This document shows, piece after piece, positions 16,973 to 25,470 of a stretch of DNA of 64,000 bases (its first letter is position 1; every line of letters begins with the position of its first letter). The notes under the pieces are model-generated. The model did no database searches. It worked only from the letters and a program-made list of their open reading frames with translations, and had not been told where the DNA came from. Source of the DNA: PALSA-505 sp963702235. Its GTDB lineage: Bacteria; Actinomycetota; Actinomycetes; Streptosporangiales; Streptosporangiaceae. Location of the stretch: contig CAVPBZ010000013.1 in assembly GCA_963702235.1 (NCBI GenBank), positions 372,001-436,000 of the forward strand, read 5' to 3'. The position numbers and the translations under genes were made by a program.

Positions 16973-17007
16973 CACACGGCCGGTGCGGAACCCATCCCGC
17001 GCTCGTG

Positions 17008-17125
17008 CTCCAGGCACTAGCCCGGCCAGCGCGTGCCGGGCCAGTCTGCGAAGAAGTTGGAGCTGTCTGTCAATCCGGCAGCCGCTCGTTCGACGTACCA
17101 GCAGGACCGGCCGGGCAGAACGGCC
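17008..17125 (+). repeat. leader homologous to the one at 20300-20418
   Basis: Begins with GTGCTCCAGGCACTA and later contains a CCAGCAGGACCGGCCGG segment; the region at 20300 has the identical first 15 bases and CCAGTAGGAGCGGCCGG at the matching distance, with intermittent identity in between. Both end 30-50 bp before an ATG, so they look like duplicated promoter/leader DNA. Confidence 0.6.
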
Positions 17126-17173
17126 GCCAGACCATCAGGCGTACGACCGCCTGGAGCGAGGGGAGACCGAGAT

Positions 17174-19294
17174 ATGAGTAAGGCTGAAACGATCGCTCGC
17201 ATCCCGGCCGGGCGCCGGGCCAAATGGGTGGTCCTGGCCTTCTGGCTGATCATTGTGGTGGTGTCCGGGCCGCTGGCCGGCAAGCTGACCGGGGCGGAGA
17301 AGAACGACTCCTCGGCCTGGCTGCCGGCCAAGGCTGAGTCGACGAAGGTCCTCAACCTGCAGTCGCACTTCCAGTCGCCGAACATCTTCGCCGGTGTCGT
17401 GGTCTATGACCGTCCGTCCGGTCTGACCAGCGCGGATCACGCCAAGGCGGTCGCTGACGCCGCGAAGTTCGCCCAGGTCCCTGGCGTGGTGGCTGGCCAA
17501 CTGCAGGGGCCGTTCTTCGCCCGGGACGGCCAGGCGATCGAGACGATCGTGCCGGTCAACCTCGGCACGAAGGGCTGGAACGGGGCATCGGGCGCGGCGG
17601 CCAGGCTGCGCAACGTCGCCAGCGCGCACGCCGGCGGGCTGGCCGTGCATATTGCCGGGCCGCTGGGCAGCGCGGCCGACTCGGCCAACTCGTTCAAGGG
17701 GATCGACGGCATCTTGCTGGTGGCCACGCTGATCGTGGTCATCGCGCTGCTGCTGATCACCTACCGCAGCCCGATCTTGTGGCTGCTGCCGGTGGTGTCG
17801 GCGGGCATCGCGCTGACCGCCGCCGAGGCGCTGATCTACCTGCTGGCCAAGCACGCCGGGCTGACCGTTAATGCGCAGAGCGCAGGCATCTTGTACGTGC
17901 TGGTGTTCGGGGCCGGGACCGACTACGCGCTGCTGCTGACCGCCCGGTACCGGGAGGAACTGCGGCGGCACGAGGACCGGCACGTGGCTATGGCGGTGGC
18001 GATCCGGCGGGCCGGGCCGCCCATCGTGGCCAGCGCCATCACCGTGATCCTCAGCTTGCTCACGCTGACCGTGGCCGAGCTGAACTCCACCAAGAGCCTG
18101 GGCCCGGTGCTGGCCATCGGGGTCGGAGTGGCGCTGATCTCGATGATGACGCTGCTGCCCGCCCTGCTGGTGATCTTCGGCCGGTGGATGTTCTGGCCGG
18201 TGAAGCCGGTCTACGGTTCCCCCGAGCCGACTACCAGGGGCATCTGGGCCGGGGTGGGGCGGCGCATCGCCACCCGGCCGCGGATGGTCTGGATCGGCAC
18301 CGCGGTGGTGCTCGGTGCGATGGCCATCGGCCTGACCGGCCTCAAGGCCAGCGGCCTCACCGCCGCCGAGTCGTTCGTCGGCCACCACCCGGACTCCGTG
18401 GTCGGGCAGGCCATCATCACCAGGCACTTCCCGGCCGGCGCCGGGCAGCCGGTGTACGTGGTGGGCAACGTGCCGCAGACGGCTCAGTTGACGGCCGCGG
18501 TCAAGTCCAGCTCCGGGATCACCGCGGTGACGCCACCGGTGACCAGGGACGGCCACGCCTGGCTGCAGGCCACGCTCACCGCCCCGCCGGACAGCCAGGC
18601 CGCGTTCGGCACGATCGACCGGCTGCGGGATGCGGTGCACGCGGTGCCCGGCGCGGACGCGATGGTCGGCGGCAATACCGCGGTCACCCTGGACATCGCA
18701 CGAGCGGCGGACCACGACCGGAATGTGATCATCCCGGTCATCCTGCTGCTGGTGTTCCTGATCCTGGGGCTGCTGCTGCGGGCGGTGATCGCGCCGATCA
18801 TGCTGATCGCCACCGTGGTGCTGTCGTTCGGCGCGGCGCTGGGCGTCAGCTCGCTGTTCTTCAACAACGTGTTCAGCTACGGCAACGCCGACAACTCGTT
18901 CCCGCTGTTCGTGTTCGTGTTCCTGGTCGCCCTGGGGATCGACTACAACATCTTCCTGATGACCCGGGTGCGGGAGGAGGCGGCCAAGCATGGCCCGCGG
19001 CACGGCGCGCTGACCGGCCTGTCGGCGACCGGCGGGGTCATCACCTCCGCCGGTGCGGTGCTGGCCGGCACGTTCGCGGCACTGAGCACGCTGCCGGTCA
19101 CCTTCCTGGCCGAGCTGGGCTTCGCAGTGGCGTTCGGTGTGCTGCTGGACACCATCGTGGTCAGGTCCGTGCTGGTGACCGCGCTCAACCTCGACCTCGG
19201 CCGATGGGTGTGGTGGCCGAGCAGGCTGTACCGGCAGCCCATGCCGGAACCGGACGCGGCCGTGACAGCTGAGCAGCCTGTCATCGTCGGATAA
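17174..19294 (+). CDS. MMPL-family (RND-type) transporter
   Basis: A 706-residue exporter of the MMPL class, typically moving lipids, lipopeptides or drugs across the membrane using proton flow. Two similar halves: a signal-anchor helix (WVVLAFWLIIVVVSGPLAGKL), a periplasmic loop, then five helices containing the motif FGAGTDYALLLTARYREE; the second half repeats this (LGIDYNIFLMTRVREEA). Both proton-relay Asp positions (GTDYALL and GIDYNIF) are present. ATG at 17174 follows GGGGAGACCGAG. It stands alone, ends at a strong terminator, and shares its leader with the hydrolase operon at 20.4 kb. Confidence 0.9.
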   Translation: MSKAETIARIPAGRRAKWVVLAFWLIIVVVSGPLAGKLTGAEKNDSSAWLPAKAESTKVLNLQSHFQSPNIFAGVVVYDRPSGLTSADHAKAVADAAKFAQVPGVVAGQLQGPFFARDGQAIETIVPVNLGTKGWNGASGAAARLRNVASAHAGGLAVHIAGPLGSAADSANSFKGIDGILLVATLIVVIALLLITYRSPILWLLPVVSAGIALTAAEALIYLLAKHAGLTVNAQSAGILYVLVFGAGTDYALLLTARYREELRRHEDRHVAMAVAIRRAGPPIVASAITVILSLLTLTVAELNSTKSLGPVLAIGVGVALISMMTLLPALLVIFGRWMFWPVKPVYGSPEPTTRGIWAGVGRRIATRPRMVWIGTAVVLGAMAIGLTGLKASGLTAAESFVGHHPDSVVGQAIITRHFPAGAGQPVYVVGNVPQTAQLTAAVKSSSGITAVTPPVTRDGHAWLQATLTAPPDSQAAFGTIDRLRDAVHAVPGADAMVGGNTAVTLDIARAADHDRNVIIPVILLLVFLILGLLLRAVIAPIMLIATVVLSFGAALGVSSLFFNNVFSYGNADNSFPLFVFVFLVALGIDYNIFLMTRVREEAAKHGPRHGALTGLSATGGVITSAGAVLAGTFAALSTLPVTFLAELGFAVAFGVLLDTIVVRSVLVTALNLDLGRWVWWPSRLYRQPMPEPDAAVTAEQPVIVG

Positions 19295-19303
19295 ATGTGT
19301 CAT

Positions 19304-19342
19304 CCCTTGGCGGGGCCAAGTACTCACTGACCCCGCCAAGGG
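19304..19342. terminator. terminator after the MMPL gene
   Basis: CCCTTGGCGGGG (19304-19315) and its exact complement (19331-19342) enclose a 15-nt loop, ten bases after the stop codon. Confidence 0.75.
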
Positions 19343-19380
19343 GCCAGCCGCACCGTGCCCAATCCGGCACTAAAAGCAGG

Positions 19381-19545
19381 TTCGGCGAGGCGATCAAACG
19401 CCACGGATATCGAGTGCGAAATGCACAGCTGACCCGGTTTGAAGTCCATGTCTGGATCGCCCGCCTCAAGGAGCAGCCGGGCAAGAACATCAATGTCAGG
19501 GGCAGCGCCGCTCTGGTGGCCTGGTTGCTCAGCCAGGGCTCGTGC
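19381..19545 (+). pseudogene. fragment of a dihydrofolate-reductase-family protein
   Basis: An open segment reads VWIARLKEQPGKNINVRGSAALVAWLLSQG, matching the region LKDEQAGDISVGASGTLVRFLLAEG of the intact RibD/DHFR-like gene at 21.55 kb and common in that family. Nothing before or after remains. Confidence 0.5.
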
Positions 19546-19594
19546 CGGGCGCCGTGGCGGCCACGGAACCCAGCAAACAGCGCACGGATCCGGA

Positions 19595-19646
19595 CCTGGC
19601 CAGCATCTCATCCGGTTAGGCCTGGCCAGCATCTCATCCGATTAGG
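19595..19646. repeat. 26-bp tandem duplication
   Basis: Two adjacent 26-bp copies (19595-19620, 19621-19646) starting CCTGGCCAGCATCTCATCCG differ by one base. The stop codon of the truncated response regulator lies in the second copy. Confidence 0.85.
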
Positions 19647-20067
19647 CGTCGGGAGGGGCGGTGCCGGGCGTGTTGCCGGTCAGCCGGGAGTCGATGACCC
19701 GCCGCCCCGCCGCGACCTGCCGGACCGCGTTGATCAGCTCCTGGGCAGGGCCGTCCTTGAGGAGGTACCCGGTCACGCCCGCGCGCAGCGCCTCGTCCAG
19801 ATGGCCAGGCGCCTCCAGGCCGGTCAAGATCAATACCCGGCAACCGGGCACACGGCGTCCCAGTTCTGCGGCGGCTGTCAGCCCGTCCACACCGGGCAGC
19901 CTGATGTCCAGCACCGCCACATCCGGGCGGTGCTGCTCGGCGGCGGGTATGACCTGATCACCGGAGGAAACCGCGGCGGCGACCCGAATGTCTGGCTCCA
20001 GGCTGAGCAGGGCAGCCAGCGTTTCCCGCAGCACCCGCACATCCTCAGCGAGCAGAACCCGAATCAG
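19642..20067 (-). pseudogene. truncated response regulator (receiver domain only)
   Basis: The receiver domain is intact: IRVLLAEDVRVLRETLAALLSLEPDI, phosphoacceptor Asp in VAVLDIRLPG, Thr in VLILTGLEA, Lys in YLLKDGP. After AAGRRVIDSRL the usual LuxR DNA-binding domain is missing; the frame ends 12 residues later at a tandem duplication. The expected ATG is CTG at 20067, although GAGGAGG sits at the correct distance; an upstream ATG at 20168 would add a non-family stretch. It closely resembles the intact regulator at 22136. Confidence 0.6.
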
Positions 20068-20202
20068 CGCGTCCTCCTCGCCGTCGGCGACCCAGATGAC
20101 GGAACCGGTGCGCCACCCATCCTCCCAGTCTGGCCCGCCCGCCGCGGCCGTGTAAGCGGCAGCCGACATGATCCACAGCTGCGGAATGCACTGCGAGCAG
20201 CA

Positions 20203-20268
20203 TGCAGTTTGCATATCCAGCTGGGCCCTACAGCGCGGAATCCACACTGCTCGGCAATGCAGATTGCA
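20203..20268. promoter_or_regulatory. pair of TGCA-N3-TGCA motifs
   Basis: TGCAGTTTGCA (20203-20213) and TGCAGATTGCA (20258-20268), 55 bp apart, upstream of the alpha/beta-hydrolase operon. Together with the copy at 16962 they are the only shared short motifs I noticed in both promoter regions. Candidate regulator sites. Confidence 0.4.
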
Positions 20269-20299
20269 CCCGCGGGCTGATGCACAGGTCACCTGCAGC

Positions 20300-20418
20300 C
20301 GGTGCTCCAGGCACTACCGCCGCTAAGGCGTTCCCAGCAAAACTGGCGCAGAAAGTTCCAATGCTGTGTCGATTCTCCGGCCAGCCGTTAGACGCACCAG
20401 TAGGAGCGGCCGGATAGC
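20300..20418 (+). repeat. leader homologous to the one at 17008-17125
   Basis: Starts with GTGCTCCAGGCACTA, identical to 17008, and keeps scattered similarity over about 115 bp, ending shortly before the hydrolase ATG at 20446 (ribosome-binding site GAGGAG). Confidence 0.6.
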
Positions 20419-20445
20419 CAGCCGCGGTCCCCAGAGGAGCTCGCC

Positions 20446-21327
20446 ATGACCACCACGCAGACCGTCACTTCCCCCGACGGGACCTCGATCGCCGTTGACT
20501 GCTTCGGCGCTGGTGATCCGCTGGTCCTGGTCGGCGGTGCGTTCAGCTACCGTCGCTATCCGGGCCAGGTCAAGCTGGCCAGACTGCTGGCCTCGCGGTT
20601 CACCGTGTACAGCTACGACCGCCGCGGCCGCGGCGACAGCGGCGACACCGCGCCGTACAGCGTCAGCCGCGAGATCGACGACCTGGCCACCGTTATCGGC
20701 GCGGCGGGTGGACGCGCCCACGTGTGGGGCTTGTCCTCTGGTGCGGTGCTGGCCCTGGAAGCGGCGGCTGCGGGTGTGCCCATGACGCGCCTGGCCGTGC
20801 ACGAGCCACCGCTAGTGGTCGACCCGGCCGACCGGCGCCCCCCGGCCGACCTGCGCCAGCGGGTCAGCGACCTGATCGATCGCGGGCAGCGCGGCGAAGC
20901 GGTCCGCTACTACATGGTGGACGGCATGGGCGCACCTTCCTTCGTCCCGGCGGTGCTGCGAGCGATGCCCGGCGTGTGGAAGCGGCTCACCGCAGTGGCG
21001 CACACGCTGCCTTACGACGCCCGGCTAGTGGAGGGCTACCAGACCGGACAGCGGCTGCCGGCCGGGCAGTGGGCATCGGTCACCATCCCCGTGCTGGTGA
21101 TGTGCGGCACCGAGCGCGAAGGCCCGGCAATGTTCCCGCATGCCGCGGCGGCCGTCGCTGCCACCCTGCCCAACAGCTCGCTGGTGATACGCCGCGGCCT
21201 TGGCCACAGCAAGAAGCTCAACGCCAAGGCCATCGCGGCCACGCTTACCGAGTTCCTCACCGACCCGGCCCCAGGCGCCGCGGGCCCGGCCCCGACCACC
21301 AGTCATGGCACGATCCCAGCGGCATGA
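20446..21327 (+). CDS. alpha/beta-hydrolase
   Basis: A 293-residue serine hydrolase of the alpha/beta fold. Nucleophile elbow GLSSGA (Ser at about residue 99), oxyanion-region GGAFSYRRY, and a C-terminal histidine in RRGLGHSKKL; the acid is probably in VMCGTERE/GPA region. The segment VTIPVLVMCGTE is typical of the fold. ATG follows GAGGAGCTCGCC. First gene of an operon with a DUF4287 gene and a DHFR-like gene. Substrate unknown. Confidence 0.88.
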   Translation: MTTTQTVTSPDGTSIAVDCFGAGDPLVLVGGAFSYRRYPGQVKLARLLASRFTVYSYDRRGRGDSGDTAPYSVSREIDDLATVIGAAGGRAHVWGLSSGAVLALEAAAAGVPMTRLAVHEPPLVVDPADRRPPADLRQRVSDLIDRGQRGEAVRYYMVDGMGAPSFVPAVLRAMPGVWKRLTAVAHTLPYDARLVEGYQTGQRLPAGQWASVTIPVLVMCGTEREGPAMFPHAAAAVAATLPNSSLVIRRGLGHSKKLNAKAIAATLTEFLTDPAPGAAGPAPTTSHGTIPAA

Positions 21328-21341
21328 ACAGGAGCACACCA

Positions 21342-21557
21342 ATGACCGACCGCGTCCAGGGGCCGGCCTTCTACTTCCCGTCCATCGAGAAGAAGTACGG
21401 CCATCCCATCAGCTACTGGCTCGACCTCATCGGCTCCTCGGACCTGACCAAGCACAAGCCTTTGGTGGACTGGCTCAAGGCCGACCACGGCCTCGGCCAC
21501 GGGCACGCCACCGCCCTCGTCGGCTATGCCCTCGCACGGCGGAAGGAACAAGCATGA
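21342..21557 (+). CDS. DUF4287-domain protein
   Basis: A 71-residue protein with the DUF4287 pattern (FYFPSIEKKYGHPISYWLDLI, HKPLVDWLKADHGLGHGHA ATALVGYAL). The ATG at 21342 follows ACAGGAGCACACC. Its stop overlaps the next ATG (ATGA). The family is small and of unknown biochemical role, often next to DHFR-like or GyrI-like genes in actinobacteria. Confidence 0.8.
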   Translation: MTDRVQGPAFYFPSIEKKYGHPISYWLDLIGSSDLTKHKPLVDWLKADHGLGHGHATALVGYALARRKEQA

Positions 21558-22096
21558 GCAAGATCACCGCAGGGCTGTTCATCACCCTGGACGGCGTCAT
21601 CGACGCGCCGCACAGCTGGAACCCCCCCTACTATGACGACGAGATGTCCCAGGCGGTCATGCCGCAGCTCACCGCGGCCGCCACCCATCTGTACGGGCGG
21701 CGTTCCTACGAGATGTTCCGCTCGGTGTTCAGCGGTGCGGATGCTCCCCCGCACGCGGGCATGATGACCGGTAAGCCCAAGGTGGTGGTATCGAGCACCC
21801 TAGACGATCCTGGCTGGGGGCCTACCACGGTGATCAGCGGCAACGTCGCCGCTCAGCTGGCCAAGCTGAAGGACGAGCAAGCCGGGGACATCTCTGTCGG
21901 CGCCAGCGGCACTCTGGTCCGTTTTCTGCTGGCTGAAGGGCTGCTCGACGAGCTCAGGCTGCTGGTCCACCCGGTCGTGGTCGGCAGCGGCAGGCACCTG
22001 TTCGAGAACGGTAACGGCCACGTACCGCTCACGCTGCTCGAAGCCAGACCCCACAGCAACGGCGTGGTCATGCTTCGCTACGTCACCACAGATTAA
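21554..22096 (+). CDS. RibD/dihydrofolate-reductase-family protein
   Basis: A 180-residue NADPH-dependent reductase-like protein of the RibD C-terminal/DHFR family (FITLDGVIDAPHSW; THLYGRRSYEMF; ISVGASGTLVRFLLAEGLLDELRLLVHPVVVGSGRHLF). It keeps the glycine-rich region and the final strand. It is translated in coupling with the DUF4287 protein (ATGA overlap). Actual substrate unknown; homologues in such cassettes are not true folate reductases. Confidence 0.88.
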   Translation: MSKITAGLFITLDGVIDAPHSWNPPYYDDEMSQAVMPQLTAAATHLYGRRSYEMFRSVFSGADAPPHAGMMTGKPKVVVSSTLDDPGWGPTTVISGNVAAQLAKLKDEQAGDISVGASGTLVRFLLAEGLLDELRLLVHPVVVGSGRHLFENGNGHVPLTLLEARPHSNGVVMLRYVTTD

Positions 22097-22135
22097 CTAC
22101 GCTTGCTGGCGCGTGAGCCGGCCAGGGAGGAAGCC

Positions 22136-22741
22136 ATGATCCGCGTTCTGGTCGCCGAAGACATGCGGATCCTGCGTGACACGCTGGTCGCGGTGCTGAG
22201 CCTCGAAACCGACATCGACGTGATCGGCCAGGTCAGCGACGGCACGTCGATCGTGCCGGCCGCGCTGGCGGGCCAGCCTGACGTCGTCGTTGTCGACATT
22301 GACCTGCCAGGAACCGACGGGCTCACCGCGGCCGCACAGCTGCACGAGCAGTATCCGCACGGCAAGGTACTCATCCTGACGGTGCTCGGCAAGCCCGGCA
22401 ATCTGCGGCGGGCGCTGGCCGCGCACGCGCTGGGGTTCCTCCCCAAAGACACACCAGCGGAAGAACTCGTCGACGCGATCCGGCAGGTCGCGGCCGGTCA
22501 CAAGGTCATCGACCAGAAGCTGGCCCTGGCGGCACTCGAGGTCCCGGACAGCCCGCTCTCTCCCCGCGAAGTGGAGGTGCTGCAGCGGTTCGCCGTGGGC
22601 GCCGATCCAGCCGAGATCGCGACCGAACTATTCCTGTCTTATGGCACGGTGCGCAACTACCTGGCGTCGGCGGTCACCAAGCTGGGCGCACGCAACCGGG
22701 TGGACGCGGTACGCATCGCGGCCGAAGCCGGCTGGCTATAA
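22136..22741 (+). CDS. NarL/LuxR-family response regulator
   Basis: A 201-residue DesR-like regulator. Receiver: MIRVLVAEDMRILRDTLVAVLSLETDI, Asp in VVVVDIDLPG, Thr in VLILTVLG, Lys in FLPKDTP. LuxR domain: LSPREVEVLQRFAVGADPAEIATELFLSYGTVRNYLASAVTKL. The ATG at 22136 is preceded by GGGAGG; an upstream ATG in frame (22103) would add a non-family extension. It ends convergently with the kinase at 22736 (overlapping by 6 bp) and is probably its partner. Confidence 0.9.
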   Translation: MIRVLVAEDMRILRDTLVAVLSLETDIDVIGQVSDGTSIVPAALAGQPDVVVVDIDLPGTDGLTAAAQLHEQYPHGKVLILTVLGKPGNLRRALAAHALGFLPKDTPAEELVDAIRQVAAGHKVIDQKLALAALEVPDSPLSPREVEVLQRFAVGADPAEIATELFLSYGTVRNYLASAVTKLGARNRVDAVRIAAEAGWL

Positions 22742-24760
22742 GCGCCGCTGAGCCGCAGATTGCGGCGCGCAGGCCGCATCCGGTCCCGGGAGCTCCGCGG
22801 TGACATGGAACCAGCCGTCCTCATGACCGCTTGTGAAGCGGCCGCCGGCGGCGTGCACTCTGGCCGTGAGGTTGGCCAGCCCGCGGCTTGGGCCTGCCCA
22901 GGCGACTGTGTCGTCCGCAGGCTGAGAGGCAGTTGCACCGTCATTGCTGACGCGCAAGCGCAGTGTGCCACCACTGATGGTGGCCTGAACCGTGCAGGCC
23001 TTCGCGGTGCTGTGGCGCAGCACGTTGGTCGCAGCCTCACGCAGTACCGGAGCCAGCACCGTGTCGGCCGTCTCCGGCAATGGGCCGGGGGGCATATCGG
23101 CACAGACGCTGACTCCCGCGGAGGTTAGTATCTGCCGGGTGGCTTCGAGTTCACTGGCCAGCGACAATTGCTGACCGTCGCCGGTCACGCGCCGGACCTC
23201 GGCGCGGGCCGAACCGCAGATCCGGCCCATCTCTGCCAGTTCGGCCAGCGCCCTCGTGTCATCGCGGCCGATCAGCCGTCCGATCAAATCGGTCTTCAGC
23301 GCGATCGCTGACAGGCCCAGGCCGAGCAGGTCGTGCACGTCTCGCGCGATCCGCAGCCGCTCTCGTACCACCGCCATCCGGGCCAGTTCACCATTCAGCG
23401 TCTCGAGCTGGGCGGCCAGGTCAGCCAGCCGCGACAGCCCGTACACCACCAGGCCCAACCCGGAGCTGACGGCGGCGATGAACACGATGTTGGGTATGAG
23501 CTGGCTGCCCTCGTTGGCCGACACTGGCAACAGCTCCGCGTAGAGCACCGAATAGCTGGCCACCACCGCCGCAAACCCGGCCCACCTCCACCGGCCCGGG
23601 ATCAGCAGCAACATTGCGCCAGCCAGGAGTGGGCCCAAGGCGCCGGAATAAACCCGAATGAATGGGAACACGAAGGCATAGGCCAGCACCGCCTGCAGCC
23701 CCAGAGTGAGCGGCCATGCCCTGGGCCGGTGACCGTTCCGCGCCATGCGGGAGTGGTACAGCTGCAGCGCTGTGCTTAGCAGGATGACCCCGACCACCAC
23801 AGCCATCAGCCGCGCACTGTAGTGGGCCCAGACGGTGTAGCCAGCACCTTCCACCGCGAACGCCGACAGCACCACGACCAGCACGGCCCAGGCCAGCCGG
23901 GCACCAATTACCGCCCTACCCGGTGCTGGCCACGCCGGATCGGGGCGCGGCGCGTCCCCTTGGCGGGCCGTCACCTGCCTGGCCTGCGCGACCGCGTTGC
24001 GTGCCGCAGCGCCCGCTGCCGCGATCTGCGTGCGCGCCTGGGCCGCATCACGGCTCAAGGTCTGCCGGGCCGCGGTGGCGGCCGCCGCGATGCCGGCCAG
24101 CCGCTCTCCCACCGCTGCCTGCAGCGACCGGGCCGCTTCCAGCCGCTCACGAACTACCGCGATCTCCGCCGTCCGCTCCCGGGCGTCGGCGACCTCCTCA
24201 ACAATCTGCGCCAGCCGCACCAGCGCGAAGAACTCCAGCGCGTCATCGATGTAGTACGCCGCGACATAGATGACGGAGTACCAGGGCGGTGATATCGGCC
24301 ATCCGGTCAGCGTGGCCCGGACCACCAACTCGGCCGCCAGCAGCCCGGCCGCCAGCAGCCATGACAGCCGCCCGGGCACCATGAGCAGCACCAGCCCGGC
24401 CAGCAGGCCCCCAATGCCAACCTGCCACGAGCTGCCGAACAGCGCGAACGGCAGCCACGTCAGGACCGCTTGGGCGGCGAGCGCCAGCCACCGGTGACGT
24501 GATAGCGGCCGCCTGGTCCAGGGAATCGCGTACAGCAACGGGATGACGAACAGCGCCACCGTGAACGGCAGCTGACCGTCCTGGCCGGCGGACGCGACGG
24601 AGGACACCCTTGCAACGAGGATGAGACACAAGACCGCGACCGCTAGCCCGTGCCCCCAGCGGCGCCCCCGCATTCCGGCCGGGCCGCGCGAAAGGAGCGC
24701 CCGGGCAGCCGCACCGGACGCATCGTCACGTCGGGCTGCCGCCGCTTGACCAAGATCCAC
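22736..24760 (-). CDS. duplicated-module sensor histidine kinase
   Basis: A 674-residue membrane kinase. It contains two sensor modules in tandem: residues about 30-240 and 280-480, each with five or six transmembrane helices followed by a helix pair. The second pair is a functional HisKA_3 domain (RLRIARDVHDLLGLGLSAIALKTDL, phosphoacceptor His), then the ATPase domain (LREAATNVLRHSTA, LANLTARVHAAGG). In the first pair the equivalent RERLEAARSLQAAVGERLAGIA lacks the His. Such DesK-like kinases usually have only one module. GTG at 24760 is used; an ATG at residue 30 is possible. Signal unknown. Confidence 0.82.
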   Translation of the reverse strand: MDLGQAAAARRDDASGAAARALLSRGPAGMRGRRWGHGLAVAVLCLILVARVSSVASAGQDGQLPFTVALFVIPLLYAIPWTRRPLSRHRWLALAAQAVLTWLPFALFGSSWQVGIGGLLAGLVLLMVPGRLSWLLAAGLLAAELVVRATLTGWPISPPWYSVIYVAAYYIDDALEFFALVRLAQIVEEVADARERTAEIAVVRERLEAARSLQAAVGERLAGIAAAATAARQTLSRDAAQARTQIAAAGAAARNAVAQARQVTARQGDAPRPDPAWPAPGRAVIGARLAWAVLVVVLSAFAVEGAGYTVWAHYSARLMAVVVGVILLSTALQLYHSRMARNGHRPRAWPLTLGLQAVLAYAFVFPFIRVYSGALGPLLAGAMLLLIPGRWRWAGFAAVVASYSVLYAELLPVSANEGSQLIPNIVFIAAVSSGLGLVVYGLSRLADLAAQLETLNGELARMAVVRERLRIARDVHDLLGLGLSAIALKTDLIGRLIGRDDTRALAELAEMGRICGSARAEVRRVTGDGQQLSLASELEATRQILTSAGVSVCADMPPGPLPETADTVLAPVLREAATNVLRHSTAKACTVQATISGGTLRLRVSNDGATASQPADDTVAWAGPSRGLANLTARVHAAGGRFTSGHEDGWFHVTAELPGPDAACAPQSAAQRRL

Positions 24761-24771
24761 GACGCTAGGTC

Positions 24772-25470
24772 CTATCCAGTCTCGGGGTGCGCGGGCGTGA
24801 TCAGCCCGGTCTGGTAGGCAAGCACGACGGCCTGTACGCGGTCGCGCAGGCCGAGCTTGGCGAGGATTCGGGCCACGTGCGTTTTCACCGTGGCTTCGCT
24901 GAGAGTGAGCGCTGCCGCGAGTTCGGCGTTGGACATGCCCCGGGCGATCAGGGTGAGGACCTCGAGTTCGCGGGGGGTGAGCACGGAGAGGTCGCGGCCC
25001 GGAACGCCTGGCGCGTCCGTCCTGGGTGCGAAGCGCTCGATCAGGCGACGGGTGATGGAGGGGGCCAGCAGGGCGTCGCCGGTGCGCACCAGGAGGACGG
25101 CGGCGACCAGATGCTCGGGTGAGACGTCTTTGAGCAGGAAGCCGCTGGCGCCGGCGGCCAGCGCCGCGTATACGTACCGGTCCAGGTCAAACGTGGTCAG
25201 CATGATGACCCGGATGTCGCGGCCGGACCGGGACTCCAGGATGCGGCGGGTCGCTTCCAGCCCGTCCATGACGGGCATTTTTATGTCCATCAGTACGACG
25301 TCGGGCCGGTGCTTGAGCACGGCGGCGATTGCCTGGTTGCCGTCGGCGGCCTCGGCCACCACCGGGATGCCGGCCGAGTTCAGGATGAGCCGGAACCCGC
25401 CGCGCACCAGTGCCTGGTCGTCGGCGACGACCACCCGGGGCGGCTGTTGCGGGTCGGCGGTCACGCTCAT
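24772..25470 (-). CDS. NarL/LuxR-family response regulator
   Basis: A 232-residue regulator. Receiver domain: VVVADDQALVRGGFRLIL, phosphoacceptor Asp in VVLMDIKMPV, Thr in VIMLTTFD, Lys in FLLKDVS. LuxR domain: LTPRELEVLTLIARGMSNAELAAALTLSEATVKTHVARIL. The ATG at 25470 overlaps the end of the kinase gene upstream on the same strand, an operon pair of the DesKR/NarL type. It likely controls the ABC exporter genes at 27.0 kb (inference from adjacency). Confidence 0.9.
   Translation of the reverse strand: MSVTADPQQPPRVVVADDQALVRGGFRLILNSAGIPVVAEAADGNQAIAAVLKHRPDVVLMDIKMPVMDGLEATRRILESRSGRDIRVIMLTTFDLDRYVYAALAAGASGFLLKDVSPEHLVAAVLLVRTGDALLAPSITRRLIERFAPRTDAPGVPGRDLSVLTPRELEVLTLIARGMSNAELAAALTLSEATVKTHVARILAKLGLRDRVQAVVLAYQTGLITPAHPETG

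Noticed and set aside
17135..19339. 734-residue open frame antisense to the MMPL gene
   Set aside because: Composition (runs of HQHRGD, no hydrophobic pattern) is that of a GC-rich shadow of the real transporter gene.
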